The notes beneath the pieces are model-generated. The model was not told where the DNA came from and did no database searches. It saw only the letters and a program-made list of their open reading frames with translations. Shown here one piece after another: positions 33,901 to 43,727 of a stretch of DNA of 46,439 nucleotides. The position numbers and the translations under genes are program-made. Position 1 is the stretch's first letter. Each line of letters opens with the position of its first letter. Source of the DNA: an uncultured SAR86 cluster bacterium (GTDB taxonomy: Bacteria > Pseudomonadota > Gammaproteobacteria > Magnimaribacterales > D2472); assembly GCA_902635645.1 (NCBI GenBank), contig CACPON010000008.1:1-46439 (forward strand), read 5' to 3'.

Positions 33901-35425
33901 TATATATTCTATTGAAGATTTAGCTCAGTTAATTTACGACCTCAAAGAAGTTAATCCTAAGGCATTAGTTTCAGTTAAGTTAGTCTCTGAACCTGGAGTG
34001 GGAACAATTGCTTCTGGAGTTGCTAAAGCTTATGCAGATTTGATTACCATCTCTGGACATGACGGTGGAACAGGAGCTAGTCCTTTAACATCAATAAGAT
34101 ATGCTGGTTCTCCATGGGAGCTTGGTCTAGCTGAAGCTCATCAAAGTTTGAGAGATAGCGGATTAAGACATAAGGTCCGTCTTCAGGCAGACGGGGGAAT
34201 GAAAACAGGTCTCGATGTTATTAAGGCAGCAATTCTTGGAGCAGAGTCCTTTGGGTTTGGAACTGGCCCAATGATAGCCATGGGATGCAAGTATCTAAGA
34301 ATTTGCCATCTAAACAATTGCGCAACTGGAGTTGCTACACAAAGAGATGATTTGATTAATCATCATTTTGTTGGTGAAAAAGAGCGTGTAATGAATTATT
34401 TTCAATATATTGCTGAAGATGTTAGACATCATTTGAGCAATATGGGAGTTAGCAGACTTGAAGATATTATTGGGCAAACCCAATATCTCGAAATGATTAA
34501 AGACATAGATGAACAGTATAAATCAATAGATTTGAGTGACCTTTTATATAAAGATGAGTCTATACATGAATCATTTTTCTGTACTGAAAAAAAGAATCAA
34601 CCATGGGATAGGGGTAGTTTAGCTAGAAAAATTTTAAGGAAAGCTAAAAAGTCTATAGATGTAAATACATCAATTTCTTTAGATACAAAAATATCTAATA
34701 CAGATAGGTCATTTGGTGCTCTGATATCAGGTTATATTGCTGATAAGTATGGAGAAGCTGGCCTTCGCAAGCCAATTATAATTAATCTTGAAGGATCTGC
34801 AGGTCAAAGTTTTGGGTGCTGGAATGCAAATGGACTAGTTTTAAACATAAATGGTGACGCCAATGATTATGTGGGCAAAGGAATGAATGGAGGAAGAATT
34901 GTTGTAAGGAATAATCATTCGTACGCTTCCTCAGAAAATAACCCATCTCTTGTAGGAAACACCTGCTTATATGGTGCAACAGGTGGTGAATTATATGTAT
35001 CAGGAAGAGCTGGCGAAAGATTTGCTGTAAGAAATTCAGGTGCAAAAGCTGTTATAGAGGGTGCCGGTGATCACTGTTGTGAATATATGACCGGAGGGCA
35101 TGTAACTGTTCTTGGTTCTGTTGGTGCAAACTTTGGAGCTGGTATGACCGGTGGTTTTGCATACGTTCTGGATGAAGATAGAACATTTTTTGATAATTGT
35201 AATAGAGGGCTTGTTAATCTTGAAAGAATTACTACTGAAGATATGCAATCCCATAGAAAACATTTAAAAGAAATAATCTCAAGACATTACAAATACACAA
35301 ATAGTCAGAAAGCTAAAGAACTTGTTGATGATTTTGACAGATTTGAGCCTTATTTTTGGTTGGTGCTTCCTGCAGCATCTAATATCCACGATTTACTCAA
35401 GGCAACTACCGCAAATGCTGCTTAG
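30992..35425 (+). CDS. gltB: Glutamate synthase large subunit
   Basis: CGFGLIANINGVKSHKVI (N-terminal Cys nucleophile after a propeptide), GRSNSGEGGE, SGHDGGTGASPLTSIRYAGSPWELGLAE, C-terminal GXGXG beta-helix. Confidence 0.98.
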   Translation: MPGLIKKEEFKDNCGFGLIANINGVKSHKVIINSIDALISMTHRGGVGSDGKTGDGCGLLFDIDHKFFADTVLKEQNIEIGEHFAIGQIFYNQDIAKLLPKIKKILKSENLALAAYRRVPVDETILGEIAYSCLPEIFQLFIKPTEKDFNQEVFETGLIQARKYIEEIYMDDEKLYVCSMSSKTLVYKGLMLPNAIKEFYLDLNQENFRASTCVFHQRFSTNTSPRWHLAQPFRLLAHNGEINAIRGNRNWVKARSSKFKTPLIPKIQKFKQLVNETGSDSSSLDNMIELLVKGGVDIFRAIRMVLPPAWQNIQTLDPDVRGFHEYNSMHMEPWDGPAGIVMADGKWALCVLDRNGLRPARFQLDKDNIITIASETGVNPVNESNIVQKGRVAPGGMLAIDTSKGRIYDESAIDDELKQKYPYRKWLKENAIYIESRLDSYEGPGLKKFEASKFLQSSKLFLLFKEERTSVIKPLAVDSQEGTGSMGDDTALAVMSKMHRQLYDFFRQQFAQVTNPPIDSLREAAVMTLETCYGPELNIYEETPEHAKRLVTTSPVLSYRKLNSITNNPYFKSAEINLVFAESTNLKSAIKKLQKDVEKAVKSGSSIIHLIEDLPEEGFLPINALLAVGAAHQHLVKLGLRSDANIIVTTSSARDTHQIACLIGFGATAVYPTLAYQTILDLTYKNELKGDAHENCSRYRKGVNKGLLKIISKMGISTISSYRGSQLFEIVGLDEDVVNLCFTNTESRVKGKTLKNLDHELRSLNEYARSNLADINVGGLLKYIHGGEYHTYNPEIVKKLQEAVASSSYKTYQEYADLVDKRPPAMLRDLLEINTQKSKIDIKKVESEKKILNRFDSAGMSLGALSPKAHETLAEAMNSLGGRSNSGEGGEAVERYGTPKMSKIKQIASGRFGVTPHYLVNAEVLQIKIAQGAKPGEGGQLPGGKVNKLIAKLRYSTPGVTLISPPPHHDIYSIEDLAQLIYDLKEVNPKALVSVKLVSEPGVGTIASGVAKAYADLITISGHDGGTGASPLTSIRYAGSPWELGLAEAHQSLRDSGLRHKVRLQADGGMKTGLDVIKAAILGAESFGFGTGPMIAMGCKYLRICHLNNCATGVATQRDDLINHHFVGEKERVMNYFQYIAEDVRHHLSNMGVSRLEDIIGQTQYLEMIKDIDEQYKSIDLSDLLYKDESIHESFFCTEKKNQPWDRGSLARKILRKAKKSIDVNTSISLDTKISNTDRSFGALISGYIADKYGEAGLRKPIIINLEGSAGQSFGCWNANGLVLNINGDANDYVGKGMNGGRIVVRNNHSYASSENNPSLVGNTCLYGATGGELYVSGRAGERFAVRNSGAKAVIEGAGDHCCEYMTGGHVTVLGSVGANFGAGMTGGFAYVLDEDRTFFDNCNRGLVNLERITTEDMQSHRKHLKEIISRHYKYTNSQKAKELVDDFDRFEPYFWLVLPAASNIHDLLKATTANAA

Positions 35426-36495
35426 CTAAGCGCCTTTTTTAGATTTTTTGAATTATATTTATCAGTCTTAAAAGCTATACCCTTCTCATTAATTAAGATA
35501 AGGTTCAATTTACCCTTAGAAACTTTTTTGTCATTAAGAATATAATTTTTTAGATTCTCGTAAGAATACTTTGAGTAATCTGTTCTTAATTCTAAAGATT
35601 CCAAGAGGTTAACCAAGTCATCAAGTTGATGAGATTTAATATGACCTTCATATAAAGATATTTTTGCAGCAATCACCATACCAAGTGTTACTGCTGCACC
35701 ATGAGTGATACCTTTATATTTTTTATATGCTTCTATTGCATGACCGAATGTATGTCCAAAATTAAGAATAGCTCTTAATCCTTTTTCTTTTTCATCTGCA
35801 GTAACAATCTTTGCTTTTGATTTAATCGATTCCTCGATAATAGTTTCAAGTGCTTGCGGCTTTTTTAATTTAATTAAATCTGAATTTTCTTGCATGTATT
35901 TATAAAGTTTTTTATTACCAATAAATGCATACTTTGCAACTTCTCCAAGACCAGATTTGTACTCGTCATCAGATAATGTTTCGAGATATTTTGTACTAAT
36001 AAGTACAAGACGAGGATTATAGAAAGCACCAACTAGATTTTTTCCTTGCTCAATATTTATTGCTGTCTTACCCCCAACAGATGAATCAACCTGAGATAAT
36101 AAAGTTGTAGGTATCTGAATAAAATCTATGCCTCTTAAGAAGGTTGCTGCACAAAAACCAGTAATATCGCCAACAACACCTCCACCAAATGCAATTAAAG
36201 CATCAGACCTATCAAATTTTAAATCAGCAAGTTTAGATAAAATTTTTGAATATGTTGAAAAAGATTTAGATTTCTCTCCCTTTTTTATTTCATAAAAATA
36301 TACCTTCTTTTTGCTTTTTTTAAGGATATTTTTAAGATCATTAATAAATGATTTAGGTAAACCAGAATCGGTTATAACTAAAATTTTATTTTTAGCTTTG
36401 AGCCCAGCCATAAGATTTTTTTGTGTTATGGCATTCTTGGATATTACTACGTTATATTTTGATAAGCTTTTTCCAACTGCAATTATCTTAGCCAT
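35422..36495 (-). CDS. aroB: 3-dehydroquinate synthase
   Basis: ALIAFGGGVVGDITGFCAATFLRGIDFIQIPTTLLSQVDSSVGGKTAIN, LNFGHTFGHAIE. Confidence 0.97.
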   Translation of the reverse strand: MAKIIAVGKSLSKYNVVISKNAITQKNLMAGLKAKNKILVITDSGLPKSFINDLKNILKKSKKKVYFYEIKKGEKSKSFSTYSKILSKLADLKFDRSDALIAFGGGVVGDITGFCAATFLRGIDFIQIPTTLLSQVDSSVGGKTAINIEQGKNLVGAFYNPRLVLISTKYLETLSDDEYKSGLGEVAKYAFIGNKKLYKYMQENSDLIKLKKPQALETIIEESIKSKAKIVTADEKEKGLRAILNFGHTFGHAIEAYKKYKGITHGAAVTLGMVIAAKISLYEGHIKSHQLDDLVNLLESLELRTDYSKYSYENLKNYILNDKKVSKGKLNLILINEKGIAFKTDKYNSKNLKKALS

Positions 36496-36997
36496 AGTTT
36501 TTTACCAATTTAATGATTTCTGTTGAAACCTCTTGGCTAGATTTACCCTCTGTATTTACTATGTAATCAGCAACTTCTTCATAAAGACTTTCTCTAGCGA
36601 CATGGAGTTCCTCAAGTATTTTTCCTGGATCACCGTTTTTAAGCAAGGGCCTGTCTTTATCTTTTGAGGTTCTTTCAAGTTGAACCTCTATAGGAGTTGC
36701 TAGATAAAACACAGTCCCTCTAGAAGATAGAAGTTCTCTATTGGATTCAGATAAAATTATTCCACCGCCTGTAGATAAGACAATCGAATTTTGCTGCACC
36801 ATTTCTTCAAGGATATTACTTTCTCTTTTTCTAAATCCTTCTTCTCCTTCAAGATCAAATATCCAGTCGATTGATGCGCCAGTTCTGGTTTCAATTTCTT
36901 CATCAGTATCAAAGAAATTTAAAAATAACTCACTAGAAATTATTTTGCCAACTGTTGATTTTCCTGATCCCATAGGACCAACTATAAATATATTCAT
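36488..36997 (-). CDS. aroK: Shikimate kinase
   Basis: VGPMGSGKSTVGK, FFDTDEEIETRTG, VLSTGGGIIL; 8-nt overlap with aroB. Confidence 0.95.
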   Translation of the reverse strand: MNIFIVGPMGSGKSTVGKIISSELFLNFFDTDEEIETRTGASIDWIFDLEGEEGFRKRESNILEEMVQQNSIVLSTGGGIILSESNRELLSSRGTVFYLATPIEVQLERTSKDKDRPLLKNGDPGKILEELHVARESLYEEVADYIVNTEGKSSQEVSTEIIKLVKNYG

Positions 36998-37101
36998 ATA
37001 ATTTTAGTTTTAATGGCCGAGATTTTAACATCTAACTGAATAAAATAGCTTTATTGAGACAAAAAGTTGCACTTTAAAGTGATAAAATTAATCAAACATC
37101 T

Positions 37102-39543
37102 ATGTTAAAACTAATTAAATTTCTATTTTGGACAGGTATAAGCTGTTGTTTGCTAGCTATATTTGTAGTGCTTGGATCATATTTGTCTCTTAGACCCTCA
37201 TTGCCTGAAATTAGCTTAGTTGATGAAGCGCAATTACAAATGCCCCTTAAAGTCTTTACTGAAGATGGTGTATTGATTGGAGAGTTTGGTGAAATTAAGA
37301 GAAGGCCTCTTAATTTTGAAGACATACCACCAAATATTAAGAATGCTTTTTTAGCAGCAGAAGATGATCAATTTTTTAATCATCAAGGAATTAGTTACAA
37401 AGGGTTATTAAGGTCTGTGGTTAGATGCCTTAGCCCAAATGGATGCTATGGAGGAGGCGGAACAATTTCAATGCAGGTTGTTAGGGGTTATCTTTTAACA
37501 AGAGAAGTAACAGTTACCAGAAAGGCTAAAGAAATTTTCTTAGCACTCCAGCTTGAAGGAGAGATTAGCAAGGAAGAAATCTTCGAGTTATACATCAATA
37601 GAAATTTCTTTGGTAATAGATCATATGGCATTGAAGCTGCTTCAAATACATATTTTAATAAAAGTACACTTGAATTATCACTAAGCGAAGCTGCAACTAT
37701 TGCTGCCATGGCTCAGTCACCATCTAGAATAAATGCAATAAAAGCTCCAAAAAGGACTGAACAAAGAAGGAATTGGATTCTATCTAGAATGTTAAAACTT
37801 CGAATGATTTCTAAAAATGATTACGAAAATTCTATCAACACTCCACTTGCAGTAGTAAAAAATATTGATCTCTATGAAGTTGATGGAAGATATTTAGCTG
37901 AAAAGGCAAGGCAGGATATTATTGCTAGATATGGATTGGCTGCATATAAAAATGGTTGGTCCGTTTATACAACCCTAAATTCAAATCTTCAAACTAGTGC
38001 TAATCAACACTCATTTGAAGAGTTGTTAGACTATGACAAGAGGCATGGATGGAATAAGACCAATAACTACGCATACCTCTTTAATGATCAGCAAATTTTA
38101 TCTTTTTCTGATTTAGATATTAATTTTTTACAAGGAGACGTATCTTCAAATGTTTTCTATGACGACAGCGCCAGCCTAACAAACCAAATCAGTATTATTT
38201 TTGAAAATTTCCCATATTATAAAACTCATAAAAAAGGTCTTGTTATAAGCTTTAAAGATGAGAAATTACACTTTATTGATGAAAATCTAGAAATTTTTTC
38301 AATTGTTTGGTCTGAAGAATATGAGTGGGCAAGAGAAAGAATCTCAATTAATCAGAGAGGGAAAAAACCAAAATCTTTTAGTGATTTTCTTAAATTTGGT
38401 GATTTTATTTATTTGAGAAAAGAGGATGAATTTCTTTTTTTAGATCAAATTCCGCAAGCTGAAACTTCATTAATTTCCATTCATCCCAGGAGCGGAGCTG
38501 TAAAAGCATATGTAGGAGGATCTAATTTTAGTAAAAGTAATTTTGACAGAGTGACTCTTTCATATCCACAATCTGGATCTAGTTTTAAACCATTCATTTA
38601 TGCGGCAGCCCTAGCAAATGAATACAACCTTTTTTCCTTAATAAATGATGCGCCAATAGCTTTTGAAGATAAGAATTTAGAAAGTGTTTGGAGGCCAGAA
38701 AACTATACTGGCAAATTTTATGGCCCAACATCAATAAGAGATGCATTAATAAGATCTATCAATATTGTATCAATAAAACTTTTGAGAGAAGTTGGAATAA
38801 ATAACACTCAAAACTATATCCAAAAATTTGGTTATGAGAAATCCAGACTTCCAACAGATTTATCTTTAGCTCTTGGATCTGGAAATTTTTCACCGGCAGA
38901 GATGGCACGAGCTTTTGGCGTCATAGCAAATGGAGGGTATTTAGTTGATCCATACTATATTTCAAAAATTGAGGATAGAAATGGAAACATTATTTATTCT
39001 CATAATGATTATTTAAATCTTGTTGGTATCAAAGAAGTAACAGCTTTTCCATGGCTTGATACTATGGAAATGAATATTAAAAAACCTTACTTTTTAATTG
39101 AACCTGAATTTAAAGAAGATAATGTTATAGATGAAAGAATAGCATTTCTTGTTAAAGACACCCTTCAAGAATTTATGACTAGAGGTACAGCTGGAAGAAA
39201 AGCTTCAGTTTTGGGCAGAAAAGATATTGGGGGAAAAACTGGTACAACAAATGACGCAGTTAGTACCTGGTTTTCTGGCTTCCATGAAGATTTAGTTACT
39301 ACTGTATGGGTTGGAACGGATGACTTTACTTCACTTGGTGAAAATGAATATGGATCTACAATAGCTTTACCTATATGGATAGATTACATGCAAGATGCTT
39401 TAAAAAACCTTGAGGTTAAAGAGAAAAATATTCCTGAGGGCATATCTTTTGTGAAGGTAAATAAAAAAACGGGAGTGATTGATAATTCATTAGATTCTCA
39501 AACTTATTTTGAATTAATTTTGGATGAGAATTTAGAGGACTAA
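37102..39543 (+). CDS. mrcA: Penicillin-binding protein 1A (class A PBP)
   Basis: AAEDDQFFNHQGISYKGLLRS and GGGTISMQVVRGYLLTRE (GT51); SGSSFKPF, KTGTTNDAVSTWFSGF (transpeptidase). Confidence 0.96.
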   Translation: MLKLIKFLFWTGISCCLLAIFVVLGSYLSLRPSLPEISLVDEAQLQMPLKVFTEDGVLIGEFGEIKRRPLNFEDIPPNIKNAFLAAEDDQFFNHQGISYKGLLRSVVRCLSPNGCYGGGGTISMQVVRGYLLTREVTVTRKAKEIFLALQLEGEISKEEIFELYINRNFFGNRSYGIEAASNTYFNKSTLELSLSEAATIAAMAQSPSRINAIKAPKRTEQRRNWILSRMLKLRMISKNDYENSINTPLAVVKNIDLYEVDGRYLAEKARQDIIARYGLAAYKNGWSVYTTLNSNLQTSANQHSFEELLDYDKRHGWNKTNNYAYLFNDQQILSFSDLDINFLQGDVSSNVFYDDSASLTNQISIIFENFPYYKTHKKGLVISFKDEKLHFIDENLEIFSIVWSEEYEWARERISINQRGKKPKSFSDFLKFGDFIYLRKEDEFLFLDQIPQAETSLISIHPRSGAVKAYVGGSNFSKSNFDRVTLSYPQSGSSFKPFIYAAALANEYNLFSLINDAPIAFEDKNLESVWRPENYTGKFYGPTSIRDALIRSINIVSIKLLREVGINNTQNYIQKFGYEKSRLPTDLSLALGSGNFSPAEMARAFGVIANGGYLVDPYYISKIEDRNGNIIYSHNDYLNLVGIKEVTAFPWLDTMEMNIKKPYFLIEPEFKEDNVIDERIAFLVKDTLQEFMTRGTAGRKASVLGRKDIGGKTGTTNDAVSTWFSGFHEDLVTTVWVGTDDFTSLGENEYGSTIALPIWIDYMQDALKNLEVKEKNIPEGISFVKVNKKTGVIDNSLDSQTYFELILDENLED

Positions 39544-40113
39544 TTATTTTTTAAATATATTCACAGAAAGAAGTTCCCAAACATTTTCAATATAGTTGCT
39601 TGGTGAGTCTTTAAACTTAGATCTAATATATCTTCCAACATTACCTTCAAGGCAGGTAACTATAAGTTGTGCTGATATTCCTGGCTGCGCAATTAAATTA
39701 TTCGAGTCTTCAGCTAGCATTTGCTTGATAGATAGCTCTAATCTTTCAAAGAATTGATTAACTGCATCTGAGACATTTTGCTCATCTGTTGACAAAGCTT
39801 CTCTTGAAACTAGCCTTGCAAACCCTTTGTTTTTTTCGATAAAAATCATAAAAAAAAGAAAAGTATTCTTAACTTTATCTCTTGAGCTTAAATCTGATTT
39901 TTTTAATTCAGCACATTTATTAAAGATGGCGTTATCACAAAAAGAAAAAAGCTCGGCATAGATAGCTCTTTTACTCGGGAAATGCCTATAAAGTGCAGCT
40001 TCAGTAATTTCAGATTTTTCAGCAAGAAGAGCAGTAGTAACTTTGGACAGGTTTCTTTCTTCAAGAAGACTCGCTAAAGATTGTAAAATAATATTTTTTC
40101 TATCATTTTTCAT
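39544..40113 (-). CDS. slmA: TetR-family nucleoid occlusion factor SlmA
   Basis: ILQSLASLLEE...VTTALLAEKSEITEAALYRHFPSKRAIYAEL; resembles SlmA; next to algC. Confidence 0.8.
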   Translation of the reverse strand: MKNDRKNIILQSLASLLEERNLSKVTTALLAEKSEITEAALYRHFPSKRAIYAELFSFCDNAIFNKCAELKKSDLSSRDKVKNTFLFFMIFIEKNKGFARLVSREALSTDEQNVSDAVNQFFERLELSIKQMLAEDSNNLIAQPGISAQLIVTCLEGNVGRYIRSKFKDSPSNYIENVWELLSVNIFKK

Positions 40114-40116
40114 TAG

Positions 40117-41484
40117 TTAATCTAAATTTATATCAATCTCAGGACAAATGCGAGATAGTTCTGCAATAAATTCATTTTGTATTCTATTCATTGACTCTTC
40201 AGTATCACCTTCAAATCTTAGAACAAGCTTTGGAGTGGTATTAGATGCTCTTAAAAGCCCCCATCCGTCATCAAAGTTTACTCTTAATCCATCAATTAAG
40301 ATTTTATCTCCATCAATATTCGAATTAGCCATAAATCTATCAATAATTTCAAATTTATTTTCATCAGTAACCGTTATATTTAGCTCAGGTGTCGAGAAAG
40401 ATTCTGGAAAATCTCCAAAAATTTCTGCAATTGATCTATTTGATTTTGCAAGAATTTCCGCAGCTCTAACAGCGGCATATGGACCATCATCAAACCCATA
40501 CCATTTATCATTAAAGAAGATATGGCCACTCATTTCACCACCTAACAAGGCATTATTTTTTTTAATTGCTTTTTTAATATGAAAATGACCAGTAGGTGCC
40601 ATTATTGGAGTTCCGCCATTTTTTAAAATTAAGTTACTTAAATGATTAGAACATTTAACATCAAAAACAATTGGACCTTTCTTGTTCTTTAAAATATCTT
40701 CTGAAAATAACATCATTTGTTTATCAGGAAATATCATGTCACCTAAATTAGTTATAAGACCAACTCTGTCGCCATCTCCATCAAATGCGAAACCAATATC
40801 AGCATTTTTGTTTTTAACTTCAGAGATAATATCTTCTAGATTCTCTAATTTACCAGGGTCTGGATGATGATTAGGAAAATTTCCATCCACTTCACTATAG
40901 AGCTCAATTACATCACAACCCAATCTCTTAAATAGCTCGGGGGCAATAAAACCGGCCGCACCATTACCACTATCAATTACTACTTTAAGTTCACTTATAT
41001 CTGTATCGATATTTTTAAGGATTTCAGAAATATATATTTCTTTTATATCACTATAAATAATATTCCCTACAGATGAATCATTTAAAGTTTGATCATTTTT
41101 AATTAGACTCAAGATTTCACTTCCAGAAACGGAATTGTCATTAATCACCATCTTAATTCCATTGTAGTTTTTAGGATTATGGCTACCTGTTATCATGACA
41201 CCACTTTTTGAATTTTCTTTTTTTGCTGCGAAATAAAGCATTGGACTAGTGGCTAGACCAATGTTGTTAACATCTATTCCATATTGAGCAATGGCATTAC
41301 AAAAAGTTGTTAACAAAGATTCCCCTGATAATCTTCCATCCCTAGCAACAACAATAGAGGAAATATCTTCTTGAAAACATTTTTTTGCAATCCCCTTTGC
41401 AATTTCTTTTATAGCTGATTCATTTAATTCTTCTGGGTAAACTCCTCTAATATCATTTTCACGAAATATAGACTCTGAGATCAT
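40117..41484 (-). CDS. algC: Phosphomannomutase/phosphoglucomutase
   Basis: FRENDIRGVYPEEL, GVMITGSHNPKNYNGIK, FAFDGDGDRVG, ALLGGEMSGHIFF. Confidence 0.94.
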   Translation of the reverse strand: MISESIFRENDIRGVYPEELNESAIKEIAKGIAKKCFQEDISSIVVARDGRLSGESLLTTFCNAIAQYGIDVNNIGLATSPMLYFAAKKENSKSGVMITGSHNPKNYNGIKMVINDNSVSGSEILSLIKNDQTLNDSSVGNIIYSDIKEIYISEILKNIDTDISELKVVIDSGNGAAGFIAPELFKRLGCDVIELYSEVDGNFPNHHPDPGKLENLEDIISEVKNKNADIGFAFDGDGDRVGLITNLGDMIFPDKQMMLFSEDILKNKKGPIVFDVKCSNHLSNLILKNGGTPIMAPTGHFHIKKAIKKNNALLGGEMSGHIFFNDKWYGFDDGPYAAVRAAEILAKSNRSIAEIFGDFPESFSTPELNITVTDENKFEIIDRFMANSNIDGDKILIDGLRVNFDDGWGLLRASNTTPKLVLRFEGDTEESMNRIQNEFIAELSRICPEIDINLD

Positions 41485-41518
41485 GATTCTTTCCTTTAGT
41501 TATGTTGTTTAGTTTGTC

Positions 41519-41539
41519 ATAATAACGAGTCGTTATTAT
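41519..41539. promoter_or_regulatory. 21-bp perfect palindrome between algC and ilvE, candidate operator
   Basis: ATAATAACGA-G-TCGTTATTAT; overlaps a TATTAT(AT) box 11 nt upstream of the ilvE ATG. Confidence 0.55.
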
Positions 41540-41550
41540 ATCTTGTAAAT

Positions 41551-42474
41551 ATGTTTGTAAATACAGATTTAAAATATATATGGAAAAATGGTTCCTATGA
41601 AAAATGGGACGAAAGTTCTGTGCATATTCTTTCTCATACAGTCCATTATGGCACTGGAGTTTTTGAGGGTGTAAGAGCTTATAAAACAGACGATGGACCA
41701 GCAATTTTTAGGCTAAATGAACATACTGAAAGACTTTTTTCAGCTGCAGAGAAGATTGGTATAAAAATACCTTATTCAGTTGAAGAACTTAACGAAGTCC
41801 AGAAAGATATTTTTATAAAGAATCAGCTTGATGAAGGGTACTTAAGACCAATTGTTTTTTTAGGAAGTGAGTCTTTGGGTATTAGAGCAACTGAATTATC
41901 CGTTAATGTTGCAGTGGCAGCATGGGAGTGGCCTTCATATATGAGTCCTGAGGCAAAAAAAAACGGAATATCTATTATTAAATCTTCGTATGAACAATAC
42001 AGCAATCCTCTTCATTCAGGATATAAGATTATAGGAACTTATATAAACTCAACCATGGCACTTCATGAGGCACTTGCTAAAGGCGCTGATGAAGCTTTGC
42101 TCTTAGATAAAAATGGTTATATTTCTGAGGGCAGCGGAGAAAATATTTTTATCGTTAAAGATAATAAGATTAACACCCCTAAAACAGATCATTGTTTAAA
42201 TGGAATTACTAGACAGTCTGTAATAAAAATTGCAGAAGATTTTGATTTTGAAGTTACTGAAAAAGATATAACTTATGAAGAATTAGTAAGTAGTGATGAA
42301 GTATTTTTTACTGGAACTGCTGTTGAAATCACTCCTATCTCTAAAGTTGATGAAATTTTAATTGGATCAGGATCAATTGGCCCAATAACAGAGAAGCTCC
42401 AAACTACTTATGGAGATATTGTAAGTGGAAAAAATAATCTCTATAAAAATTGGCTTAGTCTAGTATCTGATTAA
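41551..42474 (+). CDS. ilvE: Branched-chain amino acid aminotransferase
   Basis: HYGTGVFEGVRAYKTDDGPAIFRLNEHTERLF, ADEALLLDKNGYISEGSGENIFIV, FFTGTAVEITPI. Confidence 0.95.
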   Translation: MFVNTDLKYIWKNGSYEKWDESSVHILSHTVHYGTGVFEGVRAYKTDDGPAIFRLNEHTERLFSAAEKIGIKIPYSVEELNEVQKDIFIKNQLDEGYLRPIVFLGSESLGIRATELSVNVAVAAWEWPSYMSPEAKKNGISIIKSSYEQYSNPLHSGYKIIGTYINSTMALHEALAKGADEALLLDKNGYISEGSGENIFIVKDNKINTPKTDHCLNGITRQSVIKIAEDFDFEVTEKDITYEELVSSDEVFFTGTAVEITPISKVDEILIGSGSIGPITEKLQTTYGDIVSGKNNLYKNWLSLVSD

Positions 42475-42479
42475 TTATT

Positions 42480-43727
42480 TTGAAAAAACTTAATATAGCA
42501 ATACTAAGTTATAGAAGTGCACCTTTTGGTGGAGGTCAAGGCATATATATCCATGATATATCTAAAGCACTTTCATTGATGGGACATCGAGTTGATGTGA
42601 TATCGGGTCCGCCATATCCAAATCTATATGAAAAAGTAAATTTAATAAAATTGCCAGGTTTAGACTTATTTCAAACCTTTTCCTTCAAAGACCGATTAAA
42701 GATTTTTATCAAGAAAAAAAATAAAAGAGCTATAGATTTCTATGAATTCTTTTCAACTTTTTTTGGAGGATTCCCTGAAATGAGAACTTTTGGTGAAAGA
42801 GCCAAAGAATTTTTAGATACGAATTATAATTACGATATTGTTATTGATAATCAATCCCTGAGTTATGGATTACTTCAAATTCAAAAAAAATTCCCCTTAC
42901 TCGAAATTATTCATCATCCAATAACAAAAGATTATAAATTTGAGCTGGAGTCTAATAGTGGTTTTATGTACAGACTATCTAGACATAGATGGTATTCATT
43001 CTTAAAAATGCAAAAAAGAGTAGCTCCGCAATTAAAAACAATAGTTACGCCTTCAATGAATTCTCTTAAAGATATTGCAAGTGACTTTAATGTAAACAAA
43101 GAAATTATCAATGTTATTAATAACGGTTTAGATATTGATATTTTTATTCCTTATAAAGAAATCGAAAGAAATCCGACCAAACTTATAACAACGGCAAGTG
43201 CTGATGTAGCTCTTAAAGGCTTAGATTATTCATTAAAATCACTTGCAAGTTTAGTTAATGATTTTCCTGAAATCTCACTCTTGGTCATTGGAAAGATGAA
43301 AAAGGATGGACATACATCAAGATTAATTGATGAATTAGGCATAAAAGATAAAGTGTCTTTTAAGACTGATTTAACAAAAGAAGAAATAGCTAAAGAGTAT
43401 GCATCTAGCTCAATAGCAATTGTGAGCTCGCTATATGAGGGTTTTGGATATCCTGTTATAGAAGCAATGAGTTGTGAGATTCCTCTAATTGCTACCAATG
43501 TATCTTCAATTCCAGAATTGGTTGGTGATTATGCAAAGTTAATTCCAGCAAAAAATGCGAATGAATTATCAAACGCAATTAGAAATATTTTGCATGATTA
43601 TTCACATTATAAAAACATTGCTGTGAGAGGAAGAGAGCATATAGTTGATAATTTTAATTGGTTAAAAATTACAGAAGAATATGAGAATATAATTATTAAA
43701 ACTATCAATGATTTCAATAAATGCTAA
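42480..43727 (+). CDS. Family GT4-like glycosyltransferase
   Basis: FGGGQGIYIHDISKALSLMGHRVDVISG; SSLYEGFGYPVIEAMSCEIPLIATNVSSIPELVGD; TTG start. Confidence 0.9.
   Translation: MKKLNIAILSYRSAPFGGGQGIYIHDISKALSLMGHRVDVISGPPYPNLYEKVNLIKLPGLDLFQTFSFKDRLKIFIKKKNKRAIDFYEFFSTFFGGFPEMRTFGERAKEFLDTNYNYDIVIDNQSLSYGLLQIQKKFPLLEIIHHPITKDYKFELESNSGFMYRLSRHRWYSFLKMQKRVAPQLKTIVTPSMNSLKDIASDFNVNKEIINVINNGLDIDIFIPYKEIERNPTKLITTASADVALKGLDYSLKSLASLVNDFPEISLLVIGKMKKDGHTSRLIDELGIKDKVSFKTDLTKEEIAKEYASSSIAIVSSLYEGFGYPVIEAMSCEIPLIATNVSSIPELVGDYAKLIPAKNANELSNAIRNILHDYSHYKNIAVRGREHIVDNFNWLKITEEYENIIIKTINDFNKC

Noticed and set aside
34782-35045. 87-aa minus-strand ORF inside gltB (His/Leu/Gln-rich), and similar antisense ORFs at 33427-33705, 31960-32190 and 35036-35263
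   Set aside because: Composition is what the reverse complement of gltB codons produces; no independent start signals or homology.
40148-40582. 144-aa plus-strand ORF opposite algC
   Set aside because: Ser/Phe/Ile-rich shadow frame; algC motifs on the other strand are unambiguous.
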